Positions 8,806 through 18,486 of a DNA stretch of 64,000 bases are shown here, piece after piece (the stretch's first letter is position 1; every line of letters starts with the position of its first letter). The notes beneath the pieces were generated by a model, which had not been told where the DNA came from, did not search any database, and saw only the letters and a program-made list of their open reading frames with translations. This DNA is from an uncultured Flavobacteriaceae bacterium (GTDB lineage: Bacteria > Bacteroidota > Bacteroidia > Flavobacteriales > Flavobacteriaceae). The position numbers and the translations under genes were made by a program. The stretch lies in NCBI GenBank assembly GCA_947493175.1, contig CANLQD010000002.1:496001-560000 (forward strand), given 5' to 3'.

Positions 8806-8833
8806 AAAAAGGAGCCAAATGGCTCCTTTTTTT
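8806..8833. terminator. Bidirectional terminator between convergent genes
   Basis: AAAAAGGAGCC-AAAT-GGCTCCTTTTTTT has an A run on one side and a T run on the other, so it works for both directions. It overlaps the stop codon of the small membrane protein gene read from the other strand. Confidence 0.85.
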
Positions 8834-9005
8834 ATGCTTCCCGTTTCGCCATTTTGGCTTTGCGTCTTTCTTTATACATTTCCATAAGATTGCCGAACAA
8901 CCAGTAAGGAACAACAAAGGTCAATAAAAAAATCATCAACCAAAAACCGATAGTTAATATGGTCAAAAATGCTAAAAATCCTAAATACTGGTCGAATTCG
9001 AACAT
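8832..9005 (-). CDS. Small membrane protein, 57 residues, unknown function
   Basis: The start at 9005 (MFEFDQYLGFLAFL) is preferred over an upstream in-frame ATG at 9062, because the extra 19 residues look like untranslated leader and the shorter form has a clear layout. That layout is an acidic start, a hydrophobic stretch of about 36 residues long enough for one or two spans, and a basic tail (YKERRKAKMAKREA). The charge pattern predicts a cytoplasmic C-terminus. I do not recognise the family. Confidence 0.65.
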   Translation of the reverse strand: MFEFDQYLGFLAFLTILTIGFWLMIFLLTFVVPYWLFGNLMEMYKERRKAKMAKREA

Positions 9006-9363
9006 GATAAGCGTGTTTGTTGTTGCAAAGATAGTTTGAAAAAGGGGAATGTAACAAATCATATCTTAAAAAAATTCAGATTCCAGAACATTTTAGCAGG
9101 GCTGATAGTTTTCTATAATTGCGTCTAGCCAAATGTCAGAACTGTTTTTCAGGAGCCTAAAAAGTATAAACTCAACCGGGATAGGTAACAAAGTATGGCT
9201 GCCAGATTGGGATAAGATTTTCAAAGTGCTGTATAATCGTATTCCCAAACCGTTCTGAAAGTAAATAATTAAAAAAATGGTTCCAGGCTTTATTTTCAGG
9301 GCACCCTTTTCGCAAATAATCGCCCAAACCCATACCTTTGTTATCCTTATAAATCCTATAGCA
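9006..9363. other. Intergenic region between the small membrane protein and fumC
   Basis: It contains a perfect -7 box TACCTTTG at 9333-9340 for fumC; no TTG is found at the usual distance upstream. The minus strand is open from 9363 to 9172 and reads protein-like, but the frame runs into fumC and has no start of its own. Nothing else is recognised. Confidence 0.5.
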
Positions 9364-10761
9364 ATGCAGTTTAGAACAGAAAAAGACACTATGGGTACCG
9401 TACAGGTACCTGCCGACAAATATTGGGGAGCACAAACCGAACGATCCCGGAACAATTTTAAAATAGGCCCCTCGGCCTCCATGCCCTTGGATGTCGTATA
9501 CGGATTTGCCTATCTTAAAAAAGCGGCTGCGTATACAAATTGTGAATTGGGGGTTCTTTCCGAAGAAAAACGGGATTTAATTGCCAAAGTCTGCGATGAG
9601 ATTCTAGAGGGCACACATGATGACCAGTTTCCGTTGGTGATTTGGCAAACCGGTTCAGGCACCCAAAGCAATATGAACGTTAATGAGGTCATTGCCAATC
9701 GCGCCCATGAACTGGCCGGCGAGAAAATTGGGGAAGGTGAAAAAACCATTCAACCGAACGATGATGTAAACAAGTCACAATCTTCGAACGATACCTTTCC
9801 AACGGGAATGCATATCGCAGCCTACAAAAAGATTGTTGAGAACACCATTCCAGGGGTTACCCAATTACGAAATACACTAGCTAAAAAATCCAAGGATTTT
9901 CAAAATGTAGTCAAAATTGGTCGTACCCATTTAATGGATGCCACTCCCCTAACGCTTGGCCAAGAATTCTCGGGTTATGTGTCTCAATTAGATCACGGGC
10001 TCAAAGCCCTAAAAAATACACTAGACCATTTGAGCGAACTTGCATTAGGCGGTACTGCTGTAGGAACCGGATTGAATACACCTAAGGGGTATGACGTTTT
10101 GGTCGCAAAGTACATTGCCAAATTTACCGGGATGCCTTTCAAAACAGCCGATAACAAATTTGAAGCTCTGGCATCACATGACGCCATTGTTGAAAGCCAT
10201 GGGGCTTTGAAGCAATTGGCCGTATCGTTGAATAAAATTGCCAATGACATTCGTATGATGGCCTCTGGACCCAGATCCGGTATCGGGGAAATCATTATTC
10301 CGGCGAACGAACCAGGAAGTTCCATTATGCCGGGGAAAGTGAATCCGACCCAATGCGAGGCTTTGACCATGGTATGTGCACAGGTAATGGGCAATGACAT
10401 AGCAGTATCGGTCGGTGGAACGCAAGGTCACTACGAACTCAATGTTTTTAAACCCATGATGGCCGCCAATATTTTACAATCCGCCGAATTGTTGGGTGAC
10501 GCCTGTGTGAGTTTTGAAGAAAATTGTGCCTCAGGTATTGAACCCAATCACGAGGTCATTGAACAATTGTTGAATAACTCCCTTATGTTGGTCACTGCAT
10601 TAAATACCAAAATTGGTTATTACAAGGCAGCGGAAATCGCCAATACCGCGCACAAAAATGGGACTACTTTGCGTGAAGAGGCCATAAACTTGGGCTATGT
10701 AAGTGCCGAAGACTACGATGCCTGGGTAAGACCGAAAGATATGGTCGGTTCTTTGAAATAG
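9364..10761 (+). CDS. fumC: Class II fumarate hydratase
   Basis: Fumarase C converts fumarate to malate in the TCA cycle without an iron-sulfur cluster. The start at 9364 ([16 protein letters not shown]) gives 465 residues, matching the family; the frame extends upstream to 9277 without family resemblance. The signature [13 protein letters not shown], the catalytic loop of the fumarase/aspartase superfamily, lies near residue 318. [13 protein letters not shown] and [13 protein letters not shown] are substrate-binding segments. The -7 box at 9333-9340 gives a short leader. A bidirectional terminator at 10820-10855 follows. Confidence 0.96.
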   Translation: MQFRTEKDTMGTVQVPADKYWGAQTERSRNNFKIGPSASMPLDVVYGFAYLKKAAAYTNCELGVLSEEKRDLIAKVCDEILEGTHDDQFPLVIWQTGSGTQSNMNVNEVIANRAHELAGEKIGEGEKTIQPNDDVNKSQSSNDTFPTGMHIAAYKKIVENTIPGVTQLRNTLAKKSKDFQNVVKIGRTHLMDATPLTLGQEFSGYVSQLDHGLKALKNTLDHLSELALGGTAVGTGLNTPKGYDVLVAKYIAKFTGMPFKTADNKFEALASHDAIVESHGALKQLAVSLNKIANDIRMMASGPRSGIGEIIIPANEPGSSIMPGKVNPTQCEALTMVCAQVMGNDIAVSVGGTQGHYELNVFKPMMAANILQSAELLGDACVSFEENCASGIEPNHEVIEQLLNNSLMLVTALNTKIGYYKAAEIANTAHKNGTTLREEAINLGYVSAEDYDAWVRPKDMVGSLK

Positions 10762-10819
10762 TAGTTACATTGTATGAATGATGTTCACAGTGCCTCTATT
10801 TAAGGTGGCATTGCAAATA

Positions 10820-10855
10820 AAAAAAGGGGCAGTCGATAAAGACTGACCCCTTTTT
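10820..10855. terminator. Bidirectional terminator after fumC
   Basis: AAAAAGGGG-C-AGTC and GACT-GA-CCCCTTTTT pair around GATAAA, with an A run before and a T run after. It can serve fumC and the convergent coiled-coil protein gene. Confidence 0.85.
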
Positions 10856-10875
10856 ATCTAATGGATAGTGTTCTT

Positions 10876-11763
10876 TTACTTTAGTGCGAACTTAGAAGTT
10901 CCCAACAATTTGAGGCCATTGTCATAAACATTCACCATATAGTTTCCTTTCTGGAAATCACTTGATGGCTTATTGATGTAATCACAAACATCCAACGTCT
11001 TATTTTCATAGTAAAAGTTGGTGCCCTTACTATAGGTTACCGAAGCACCACCGTCGTTTGTTTTGGAATAGCTCTCTCCTAAAACATTGCCTTGAGGATC
11101 TAAAACCTCAATGTAAAACTCCCTGTCGCCTGCCTCTGCAATTACATTGTTTGCAACGGTAAAGCATATTTTGAACTTATCAGTTCTACTTGCTCTAGAG
11201 GTAGAAACCAATTTTCCGCTGTTTCGCTCTTTTACTGCATCTACAGTGAAAGTGGTAATGTTCAAAGCCGAACCTTTCTCAACTACATCGGCCAATTGTG
11301 TATTCTGTACTACCAAAGAATCGTTGAAAACAGTTTGTTTTTCCAATTCAACATAGGTACTGTCACGTTGCATTGCGATCAACGTATTCGATTGCTTTAA
11401 AGAATCAACCTGCTTTAACAACTGCTCTCTTTCCGCTTTCAAAACGCTTACTTGTCTTCTATAACGTGAGAGGGAAGAGATATCGGCTTTCATTGTCTTT
11501 ACAGAATCGATATACTTTGCGATATTATCCCTTGCAGCAACCAATTCTTCGTTGGTTACGTTGCTTTCCAAAATAGCTTTGTCATATTCCGACTTTAAAC
11601 TATTCAAATCTTCAACAACCTTCGTCTTTTCATCAGTAAGAGCTGCAGTAGTTTTCTTTTTATCTTGGTAAAGGCTTACTGTATAGATAATGGTACCCAA
11701 CAGTACCACCCCTAGCAGACCCGCCAAAACTTTCAATCCGTTGTTACTTTTTGTTTCAGTCAT
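10876..11763 (-). CDS. Membrane-anchored coiled-coil protein of unknown function
   Basis: The 295 residues start with a short cytoplasmic segment and one membrane span (VLAGLLGVVLLGTIIYTVSLY, about 11-31). A coiled coil follows to about residue 155, rich in charged heptads and containing LSRYRRQVSVLKAEREQLLKQ. The C-terminal half from about 165 is predicted beta: FKICFTVANNVIAEAGDREFYIEVLDPQG, then a stretch ending in YMVNVYDNGLKLLGTSKF. The topology places the beta domain in the periplasm. I know of similar proteins annotated only as hypothetical in flavobacteria. There is no evidence for a partner; it is a single-gene unit. Confidence 0.75.
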   Translation of the reverse strand: MTETKSNNGLKVLAGLLGVVLLGTIIYTVSLYQDKKKTTAALTDEKTKVVEDLNSLKSEYDKAILESNVTNEELVAARDNIAKYIDSVKTMKADISSLSRYRRQVSVLKAEREQLLKQVDSLKQSNTLIAMQRDSTYVELEKQTVFNDSLVVQNTQLADVVEKGSALNITTFTVDAVKERNSGKLVSTSRASRTDKFKICFTVANNVIAEAGDREFYIEVLDPQGNVLGESYSKTNDGGASVTYSKGTNFYYENKTLDVCDYINKPSSDFQKGNYMVNVYDNGLKLLGTSKFALK

Positions 11764-11910
11764 AACCTAAATATTAATTACTTTTTTAAAGAATGTGTTT
11801 GTTTGTATCCCTCTATATACGGTCAGGTTTTCTTTTTAGATTTTTTAGGTGAAAAAAATTGAAAGAAGGGTACTATTAAATCAATGGTTATTTGTATTTT
11901 TTCTGGCGGT

Positions 11911-12393
11911 ATGAAATCAAGAACAAGTTCGCCTCTGCATATCATTCCCTTTGAACCGCGTTATGCAGCGCATTTCAAAAAATTGAATGTTGCCTGGCTT
12001 AAAAAATATTTTTATGTTGAGCCAAAGGATGAACTATTACTTGAAAATTGCCAAGAATCGATTATTGACAAAGGCGGATTTATCTATTTTGCACGCTATC
12101 AGCATAAGATTGCAGGGTGTTTTTCCTTGATACCTTTATCCGATGGTACCCTTGAATTGGGAAAAATGGCGGTGGACCCTAATTATCAAGGACTAAAAAT
12201 AGGACAACAACTGTTACAGTTTGCCATAGACCTTGCCAAGGAAAAAGGATACAAAAAACTAATTCTGTATTCCAGTACCAGACTGCCTACCGCACTACAT
12301 GTATACCGAAAGTACGGTTTTAAGGACATTCCTTTGGAAGAAGAGCTACCCTACACTAGAAGTGATATTAAAATGGAATTAATTTTAAAATAG
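11911..12393 (+). CDS. GNAT family N-acetyltransferase
   Basis: The acetyl-CoA binding motif A is VDPNYQGLKIGQQLLQFAID (Q-x-x-x-x-G pattern), followed by a helix and the C-terminal YRKYGFKDIP strand typical of GNAT proteins. The start at 11911 (MKSRTSSPLHIIPFEPRYA, 160 residues) is preferred over the in-frame ATG at 11884, which adds nine residues of poor quality. The substrate cannot be told from sequence. The next gene starts 14 nt after its stop, so both are probably co-transcribed. Confidence 0.85.
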   Translation: MKSRTSSPLHIIPFEPRYAAHFKKLNVAWLKKYFYVEPKDELLLENCQESIIDKGGFIYFARYQHKIAGCFSLIPLSDGTLELGKMAVDPNYQGLKIGQQLLQFAIDLAKEKGYKKLILYSSTRLPTALHVYRKYGFKDIPLEEELPYTRSDIKMELILK

Positions 12394-12407
12394 TTAGAAC
12401 TAAAAAG

Positions 12408-13226
12408 ATGACGCTAAAAAAACTTTCTGTAAAAACGGTATTTACAGTATTATGCTGTTCCCTGTTTTTTGCCGGGTGTAAGGGAAATACGGAACAGAAA
12501 GAGAAACCGGAAACAGCTGAAACATCTAAAAGCGGACTATCGGATATCAAAATAGCTGCTATCAACATTATTCCTATTGCCCATGCAACTGCTGTATTGG
12601 AATGGAATGATATTACCATCTACATAGACCCGGTCGGGGGTGCTACCGCTTTTGAAAGCCAAAAACAGCCAGACCTTATCTTGATCACCGATATTCATGG
12701 CGACCATTTTAGCTTGGAAACGCTGCAGCAGCTAAATACGAAAAAAGCAAAAATCATCGTACCACGGGCAGTAGCCGATAAAATCCCGGCGGAATTCACA
12801 CCACAGCTCGATTTACTCAATAATGGGGATAGCAAGGAACGTTATGGAATTACAATAGAAGCAATTCCCATGTACAACCTACGCGAAGAAGCAAAAGATT
12901 TTCATACGAAAGGGCGGGGAAATGGCTATGTTCTGAACATGGGCGGACAACGGCTTTACTTTTCGGGTGATACGGAAGATATTCCCGAAATGCGATCATT
13001 AAAAAACATTGACAAGGCATTTATCTGCATGAACCTCCCGTATACCATGACAGAGGAAAGCGCCGCCGATGCCGTATTGGAGTTTCAACCCAAGCAGGTA
13101 TATCCTTACCACTATCGGGGAAAGCCCGATGTTAGCGATGTGGTCAAATTCAAAAAACTCGTCAACAAGGAAAACGCCAATATCGAAGTTGTTCAACTAG
13201 ATTGGTATCCTACAGAAGACTATTAG
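12408..13226 (+). CDS. MBL-fold metallo-hydrolase lipoprotein (UlaG-like)
   Basis: The 272-residue product has a lipoprotein signal with lipobox FFAGC (cysteine at about 24). The metallo-beta-lactamase domain resembles the UlaG/Lactamase_B_2 group: IAHATAVLEWNDITIYIDPVG, then the metal motif ITDIHGDHF, later YFSGDTED and YPYHYRG. The first histidine of the usual HxHxDH is aspartate (D-x-H-x-D-H). Substrate is unknown. The lipid anchor suggests a periplasmic role. It follows the GNAT gene closely and converges on ettA. Confidence 0.85.
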   Translation: MTLKKLSVKTVFTVLCCSLFFAGCKGNTEQKEKPETAETSKSGLSDIKIAAINIIPIAHATAVLEWNDITIYIDPVGGATAFESQKQPDLILITDIHGDHFSLETLQQLNTKKAKIIVPRAVADKIPAEFTPQLDLLNNGDSKERYGITIEAIPMYNLREEAKDFHTKGRGNGYVLNMGGQRLYFSGDTEDIPEMRSLKNIDKAFICMNLPYTMTEESAADAVLEFQPKQVYPYHYRGKPDVSDVVKFKKLVNKENANIEVVQLDWYPTEDY

Positions 13227-13297
13227 GGCCTTTGAAGCCGAATCGTTAGCGGATTCGATTCTCTTGTTAGAGTTCGACAATAGCACAAGTCTGAACC

Positions 13298-14989
13298 CTA
13301 GCGTATTAACTTCTTATACTTGATTCGCTTTGGCATAAGGTCTCCCCCTAAACGTTTCTTTTTGTTTTCCTCATAATCGGAGAACGAACCTTCAAAGAAA
13401 TATACTTGGGAGTCCCCTTCAAAAGCGAGGATGTGGGTACATATTCGATCTAGGAACCAACGATCGTGCGATATAACCACGGCACAGCCTGCAAAATTTT
13501 CAAGACCCTCTTCCAAAGCGCGAAGCGTGTTTACATCCAAGTCGTTGGTAGGTTCATCTAATAATAGCACATTCCCCTCTTCTTTTAGCGTCATGGCCAA
13601 GTGCAGTCGATTGCGTTCCCCACCGGATAACATGTTTACTTTTTTGTTCTGCTCGCTGCCCGAAAAATTAAAACGGCTTAGATAGGCCCTTGAATTTACT
13701 TGGCGACCGCCCATCATGACCAGCTCTTGTTCATCGCTAAAGTTTTGCCAAATGGTTTTTTCGGGATCAATATTCGAATGGCTTTGGTCTACGTAAGCGA
13801 TTTTTGCCGTATCCCCGACCTGGAACGAACCACCATCTGGGTTTTCCTCTCCCATAATCATTCGAAAAATGGTCGTCTTACCAGCCCCGTTCGGACCTAT
13901 GACCCCTACTATACCCGCCTGGGGCAATTTAAAATTCAGATCTTCGTATAACAGCTTATCACCATATGCTTTACTTACCCCTTTTGCTTCAATGACATTG
14001 GTCCCCAATCTGGGTCCGTTTGGAATATAGATTTCCAACTTTTCATCAAGTTGCTTTTGGTCTTGGCTCAGTAACTTGTCGTAATTCTTTAATCGTGCCT
14101 TTTGTTTGGTCTGCCTTCCTTTTGCTCCCTGTCGCACCCAATCCAACTCACGTTCCAAGGTCTTTTGCCGTTTGGAGGCACTTTTGCTTTCCTGTGCAAG
14201 CCTTTTGGCTTTCTGATCTAACCAACTGGAATAGTTCCCTTTCCACGGAATGCCTTCTCCCCTATCCAACTCCAAAATCCATCCGGCCACATTATCCAGG
14301 AAATAACGGTCGTGGGTTACGGCGATTACCGTTCCCTTATAACTTGCCAAATGATGTTCCAACCAATGCACCGACTCTGCATCCAAATGGTTGGTAGGCT
14401 CATCCAATAACAGTATTTCAGGTTCTTGTAATAGCAATCGGCAGAGGGCCACGCGACGACGTTCTCCTCCCGACAGTACCGATATTTTCTTATCAGGTTC
14501 CGGTGTACGCAATGCATCCATTGCAATTTCAAGTTTAGTATCGAGTTCCCAGGCGTTCATAGCATCGATCTTGTCCTGTAACCCGGCCTGCTTGTCCATC
14601 AACTTTTGCATCTTATCGGCATCCTCATACACTTCCGGCAACCCGAACATGTCGTTGATCTTGTTGTACTCGTCGAGCACGGCCACGGTTTCGGCAACAC
14701 CCTCCTTTACAATCTCTATAACCGTTTTATCGGGATCGAGCTGTGGCTCCTGTTCCAAGTACCCTACCTTATATCCAGGAGAAAAAACAACATCTCCCTG
14801 ATAGTTTTTGTCTTCACCTGCTATAATTCGTAGCAGTGTGGATTTTCCGGAGCCATTAAGTCCTAAAATGCCAATTTTGGCACCATAAAAAAAACTGAGA
14901 TAGATGTTTTTGAGAACCGGGGTGTTTGCATTCTTATAGGTCTTGGTGACCCCAGACATGGAAAAAATAACTTTTTTATCGTCGCTCAT
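13298..14989 (-). CDS. ettA: Energy-dependent translational throttle protein EttA (ABC-F)
   Basis: EttA binds the ribosomal E site and gates the first elongation step according to ATP/ADP. The start at 14989 (MSDDKKVIFSMSGVTK) gives 563 residues, near the usual 555; the frame reaches 15082 without family sequence. Two ATP-binding domains are complete. The first has Walker A GLNGSGKST near 43-51 and signature LSGGERRRVA; the second has Walker A GPNGAGKTT and signature LSGGERNRLH. Both have DEPTNHLD or DEPTNDLD Walker B regions. The linker carries the long basic arm (KRLAQESKSASKRQKTLERE). The C-terminal FEGSFSDYEENKKKRLG is typical of EttA. Confidence 0.95.
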   Translation of the reverse strand: MSDDKKVIFSMSGVTKTYKNANTPVLKNIYLSFFYGAKIGILGLNGSGKSTLLRIIAGEDKNYQGDVVFSPGYKVGYLEQEPQLDPDKTVIEIVKEGVAETVAVLDEYNKINDMFGLPEVYEDADKMQKLMDKQAGLQDKIDAMNAWELDTKLEIAMDALRTPEPDKKISVLSGGERRRVALCRLLLQEPEILLLDEPTNHLDAESVHWLEHHLASYKGTVIAVTHDRYFLDNVAGWILELDRGEGIPWKGNYSSWLDQKAKRLAQESKSASKRQKTLERELDWVRQGAKGRQTKQKARLKNYDKLLSQDQKQLDEKLEIYIPNGPRLGTNVIEAKGVSKAYGDKLLYEDLNFKLPQAGIVGVIGPNGAGKTTIFRMIMGEENPDGGSFQVGDTAKIAYVDQSHSNIDPEKTIWQNFSDEQELVMMGGRQVNSRAYLSRFNFSGSEQNKKVNMLSGGERNRLHLAMTLKEEGNVLLLDEPTNDLDVNTLRALEEGLENFAGCAVVISHDRWFLDRICTHILAFEGDSQVYFFEGSFSDYEENKKKRLGGDLMPKRIKYKKLIR

Positions 14990-15137
14990 TGTAAAATACT
15001 GGTTGTTTAGTCTATGACTTTTTCTACGCTTTGAAATTGGGATACGTAAGGAATGGGAATCACGAATAACATCGTAAATCAACTTTCCAAATGATATCTT
15101 TTAAATTTTTTCAAGGAAACTGAACTATTCCAGTTGG

Positions 15138-15320
15138 TTAGACCCTACCTTTCAAGGCATTGAACACCCAGGCAATAGCAAAAAAACCGATGCCGACCGA
15201 AGCAAAGCCCCAGCCTGCCACATCATCATATCTAAAGGCCCCAAGGGCAATAAGGGCACAACCGACAAGTATCATTATAAAGGTGGCCCATGCCAATACC
15301 GTGTTTTTGTTCATTCCCAT
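15138..15320 (-). CDS. Small two-span membrane protein (probably the CAL67264 family)
   Basis: The 60-residue product has two hydrophobic segments, AWATFIMILVGCALIALGAF and GFASVGIGFFAIAWVFNAL, joined by RYDDVAGW. It ends in a short basic tail. From memory the sequence matches a small membrane protein family that is conserved in flavobacteria and called CAL67264; its function is unknown. It lies upstream of ettA on the same strand, 148 nt away. The 250 nt before it hold nothing I recognise. Confidence 0.75.
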   Translation of the reverse strand: MGMNKNTVLAWATFIMILVGCALIALGAFRYDDVAGWGFASVGIGFFAIAWVFNALKGRV

Positions 15321-15567
15321 TTTTGAGTTGGTTTTGTTGGTTTTGGTAGTAGAATCAAATATCGTAAATTTTAAAGGAACTATACGATACTTTATCCCAA
15401 ACTTTATGTACTCGTCTTGAGTTGTTCTTTGGAACCGAGAATGAAGGCTTTTGTTCCCTAATGAAGTTATTTTTAGGTTGCATAGCCATAGCTACGGAGA
15501 CTAAAAATTGCAAAATTAGGGCGCAAAATGCGAAATTCGCAGGTAATAGAATAACTCAAGATGAGTT

Positions 15568-16551
15568 CTATACTTCCGAAGGGAAAATGATTCCTGTCTG
15601 TCTTCGTATTTCGTCCATCAACGAAATGAGGTCTCTGCTGTTTTGATGGGTCCACACTTCACTTTCTAGCTTCCCCGATTGCAAACACTTTTGTACCTCC
15701 TTGATCTCATAGGAATAGCCTTTACCTACTGTGGGCAACGGATGCTTTTCCTCCTTCCCATCAATAACGATTGAAAACCCTTGGGTTTCGTGCCATCTGG
15801 GGTCTATGAATATGGTACCCTTTCTTCCCTGTATCTCCGCTCTCATTTGGGAATTAGTGGTCAACCCACTATAGAGTATGGCCTGTGCTTTATCATACTC
15901 GAAAATCATGGAAGTCTGCACTTCCGCACCTGTGTGATGAAAATTGGAACTAGATAGAATTCTTTTGGGCAACCCCAATAACAAATACGATAAAAATATA
16001 GGATAGATACCGATATCTAAAAGCGAACCTCCCGCTAACGCCGGATTAAGTAATCTCCCTTTTTCATCCTTATCCAAACCATAGAAAGCAAAATCGGCAT
16101 GTACGTATCCTATTGGTCCTATTTTTCCGGCATCGACCCATTTTTTAATTTTTTGGATGGAAGGATTGAACCGACTCCACAAGGCCTCCATTAAAAATAC
16201 CTGATTTTTTTTGGCACTTGCAATCATCCGTTCCACTTGCGCTAGATTGATGCCCAACGGTTTTTCGCAAAGCACATGTTTACCATGTTCCATAGCTTTC
16301 ACCGCCCATTGTTCATGGCCGGTATGGGGGGTTGCGATATACACTACGTCAATAGTATCGGAGGCCAACATACCTTCATAGCTACTGAAGCAATTTGGTA
16401 CGTTGTATTCAGTCGCAAATGCTTCTGCCCTTTCCCTACTTCTGGAAGCAACTGCGCTTAACCCCCCTTTTTCTGTCAATTGCAGGTCGTTCGCAAAACT
16501 GCGGGCTATCTTCCCAGGCCCTAAAATTCCCCATCGTATGGTATCTTTCAT
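15568..16551 (-). CDS. Gfo/Idh/MocA family oxidoreductase
   Basis: This NAD(P)-dependent dehydrogenase of 327 residues has the Rossmann motif WGILGPGKIARSFANDL at the start. The family catalytic motif CEKPLG lies near residue 96, and a C-terminal alpha/beta domain binds the substrate. No signal peptide is present, so it is cytoplasmic, unlike the Tat-exported relative at 44679. Typical substrates are cyclic sugars or dihydrodiols; the actual one cannot be inferred here. It diverges from the carboxyltransferase gene. Confidence 0.9.
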   Translation of the reverse strand: MKDTIRWGILGPGKIARSFANDLQLTEKGGLSAVASRSRERAEAFATEYNVPNCFSSYEGMLASDTIDVVYIATPHTGHEQWAVKAMEHGKHVLCEKPLGINLAQVERMIASAKKNQVFLMEALWSRFNPSIQKIKKWVDAGKIGPIGYVHADFAFYGLDKDEKGRLLNPALAGGSLLDIGIYPIFLSYLLLGLPKRILSSSNFHHTGAEVQTSMIFEYDKAQAILYSGLTTNSQMRAEIQGRKGTIFIDPRWHETQGFSIVIDGKEEKHPLPTVGKGYSYEIKEVQKCLQSGKLESEVWTHQNSRDLISLMDEIRRQTGIIFPSEV

Positions 16552-16625
16552 GCTGCTTCAAAATTTCTCAAATGTAATAAATTTTAGTGCTTATCTTTAA
16601 CACGAAAATCGAAAGCCCGTAATAC

Positions 16626-18254
16626 ATGGATATCAATTTCAACAAAAACGAAGACCACAATAAGTTGCTATTATCCGAACTACGCAGACGTTTGGTGAAC
16701 GTAAAACTAGGAGGTGGTACCAAACGTTTGGAAAAGCAACGTAGTGAGGGAAAAATGACTGCTCGAGAACGAATTGACTATCTGTTAGATTCGGATAAAG
16801 ATGTTATTGAAATTGCGGCTTTGGCCGGTGAAGGTATGTATGAAGAACATGGCGGCTGCCCCTCGGGAGGAGTTGTGGTCAAAATCGGTTATATACAGGG
16901 TAAGCAATGCATCGTAGTAGCCAATGATGCTACCGTAAAGGCCGGTGCTTGGTTTCCTATTACGGGAAAGAAAAATTTAAGAGCACAAGAAATCGCCATC
17001 GAAAATCGTTTGCCCATTATTTATTTAGTGGATAGTGCTGGGGTGTATCTGCCTATGCAAGATGAGATCTTTCCCGATAAGGAACACTTTGGACGTATTT
17101 TCCGAAATAATGCGGTCATGAGTAGTATGGGCATCACCCAAATTGCCGCTGTTATGGGAAGTTGCGTGGCCGGTGGCGCCTACTTGCCTATAATGAGCGA
17201 TGAGGCCCTAATCGTGGATAAGACCGGAAGTATTTTTTTAGCGGGCAGCTATTTGGTAAAAGCGGCCATTGGAGAGCAAATAGACAATGAGACACTTGGG
17301 GGCGCTACAACCCATTGCGAAATAAGTGGGGTAACCGATTACAAAGCCAAGGATGATCAGCACGCCCTGAACACTATAAAAAATATCGTTGATAAGATTG
17401 GGGATTTCGACAAGACAGGGTATAGTCGTATCAAAGCCAGAAAACCCGTAGAAAAGACAGACGACATCTACGGTATATTGCCGGCTTCAAGAGCAGACCA
17501 ATATGATATGTTGGCCATTATTGAACGTTTGGTCGATGGATCGGAATTCGAGCAATATAAGGAAGGGTACGGCAAGACCATTCTTACCGGTTACGCACGA
17601 ATTGATGGGTGGGCCGTCGGTATCGTCGCCAATCAGCGGAAGGTGGTGAAAACGACCAAGGGTGAAATGCAATTCGGAGGAGTCATTTATTCGGATTCCG
17701 CCGATAAGGCAACTCGCTTTATAGCCAATTGCAATCAGAAGAAGATTCCTTTGGTGTTCTTGCAAGATGTTACCGGTTTTATGGTCGGAAGTAAAAGTGA
17801 GCATGGAGGTATTATCAAAGATGGGGCTAAAATGGTCAATGCCGTAAGCAATTCTGTGGTTCCCAAGTTCACTGTGGTTATCGGGAATAGCTACGGAGCT
17901 GGCAACTATGCCATGTGTGGCAAAGCGTACGACCCTCGACTTATTGTTGCTTGGCCCAGCGCCAACTTGGCGGTCATGAGCGGAAATTCAGCAGCAAAAG
18001 TATTACTACAGATAGAAAAGTCATCACTCAAAAAAAAGGGAGAAACCATTACGGATGAAAAGGAAAAGGAGCTATTCGACAAAATTAAGGAACGGTACGA
18101 CCAACAGATTTCCCCATATTACGCCGCATCTCGTATATGGACCGATGCCATTATCGACCCTTTAGAAACACGAAAATGGATTTCGATGGGTATTGAGGCT
18201 GCTAACCATGCGCCCATAGAAAAAGACTTTAACTTGGGAGTACTACAGGTTTAG
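16626..18254 (+). CDS. Acyl-CoA carboxylase beta subunit (carboxyltransferase)
   Basis: This subunit moves carboxyl from biotin to an acyl-CoA. The 542 residues have the two crotonase-like halves of the family: AGVYLPMQDEIFPDKEHFG with the acyl-CoA-binding region, and QDVTGFMVGSKSEHGGIIKDGAKM plus NSYGAGNYAMCGKAYDPR in the second half. Length and wording favour methylcrotonyl-CoA carboxylase beta (leucine breakdown) over propionyl-CoA carboxylase. The biotin carboxylase/carrier alpha subunit is not adjacent, so this is uncertain. A TATCTTTA box at 16592-16599 is a plausible -7 element. Confidence 0.88.
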   Translation: MDINFNKNEDHNKLLLSELRRRLVNVKLGGGTKRLEKQRSEGKMTARERIDYLLDSDKDVIEIAALAGEGMYEEHGGCPSGGVVVKIGYIQGKQCIVVANDATVKAGAWFPITGKKNLRAQEIAIENRLPIIYLVDSAGVYLPMQDEIFPDKEHFGRIFRNNAVMSSMGITQIAAVMGSCVAGGAYLPIMSDEALIVDKTGSIFLAGSYLVKAAIGEQIDNETLGGATTHCEISGVTDYKAKDDQHALNTIKNIVDKIGDFDKTGYSRIKARKPVEKTDDIYGILPASRADQYDMLAIIERLVDGSEFEQYKEGYGKTILTGYARIDGWAVGIVANQRKVVKTTKGEMQFGGVIYSDSADKATRFIANCNQKKIPLVFLQDVTGFMVGSKSEHGGIIKDGAKMVNAVSNSVVPKFTVVIGNSYGAGNYAMCGKAYDPRLIVAWPSANLAVMSGNSAAKVLLQIEKSSLKKKGETITDEKEKELFDKIKERYDQQISPYYAASRIWTDAIIDPLETRKWISMGIEAANHAPIEKDFNLGVLQV

Positions 18255-18486
18255 TTTGCTGGTTGGTTTTAAGGAATTATAGGATTTTCATGATATCTCC
18301 TTGGTTCTAAGCGAGTAAGCTTCTCTTCTTTGCATTGTGATTCTTGGTACCAATAACGGCATAGTCCGTTGATCGTTTACAAATTGAAAACCTCCTCCTC
18401 GTATCAATTTACTTCCCCTAAAATAATACAAATGTCTACCCTTTCTCCCAATAGGAACCCGTGTTATATTCCCTTACCCTCGCTGC

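Noticed and set aside
9172..9435. Minus-strand frame that reads protein-like upstream of fumC
   Set aside because: It overlaps the start of fumC, has no independent start in the intergenic part, and matches no family I know. It could be a gene remnant, but the evidence is too thin.
18284..18470. Minus-strand open stretch of about 60 codons downstream of the Plug/TPR gene
   Set aside because: It has no start codon near its beginning and a stop directly before it. The arginine-rich composition fits chance; a search would be needed to call a remnant.
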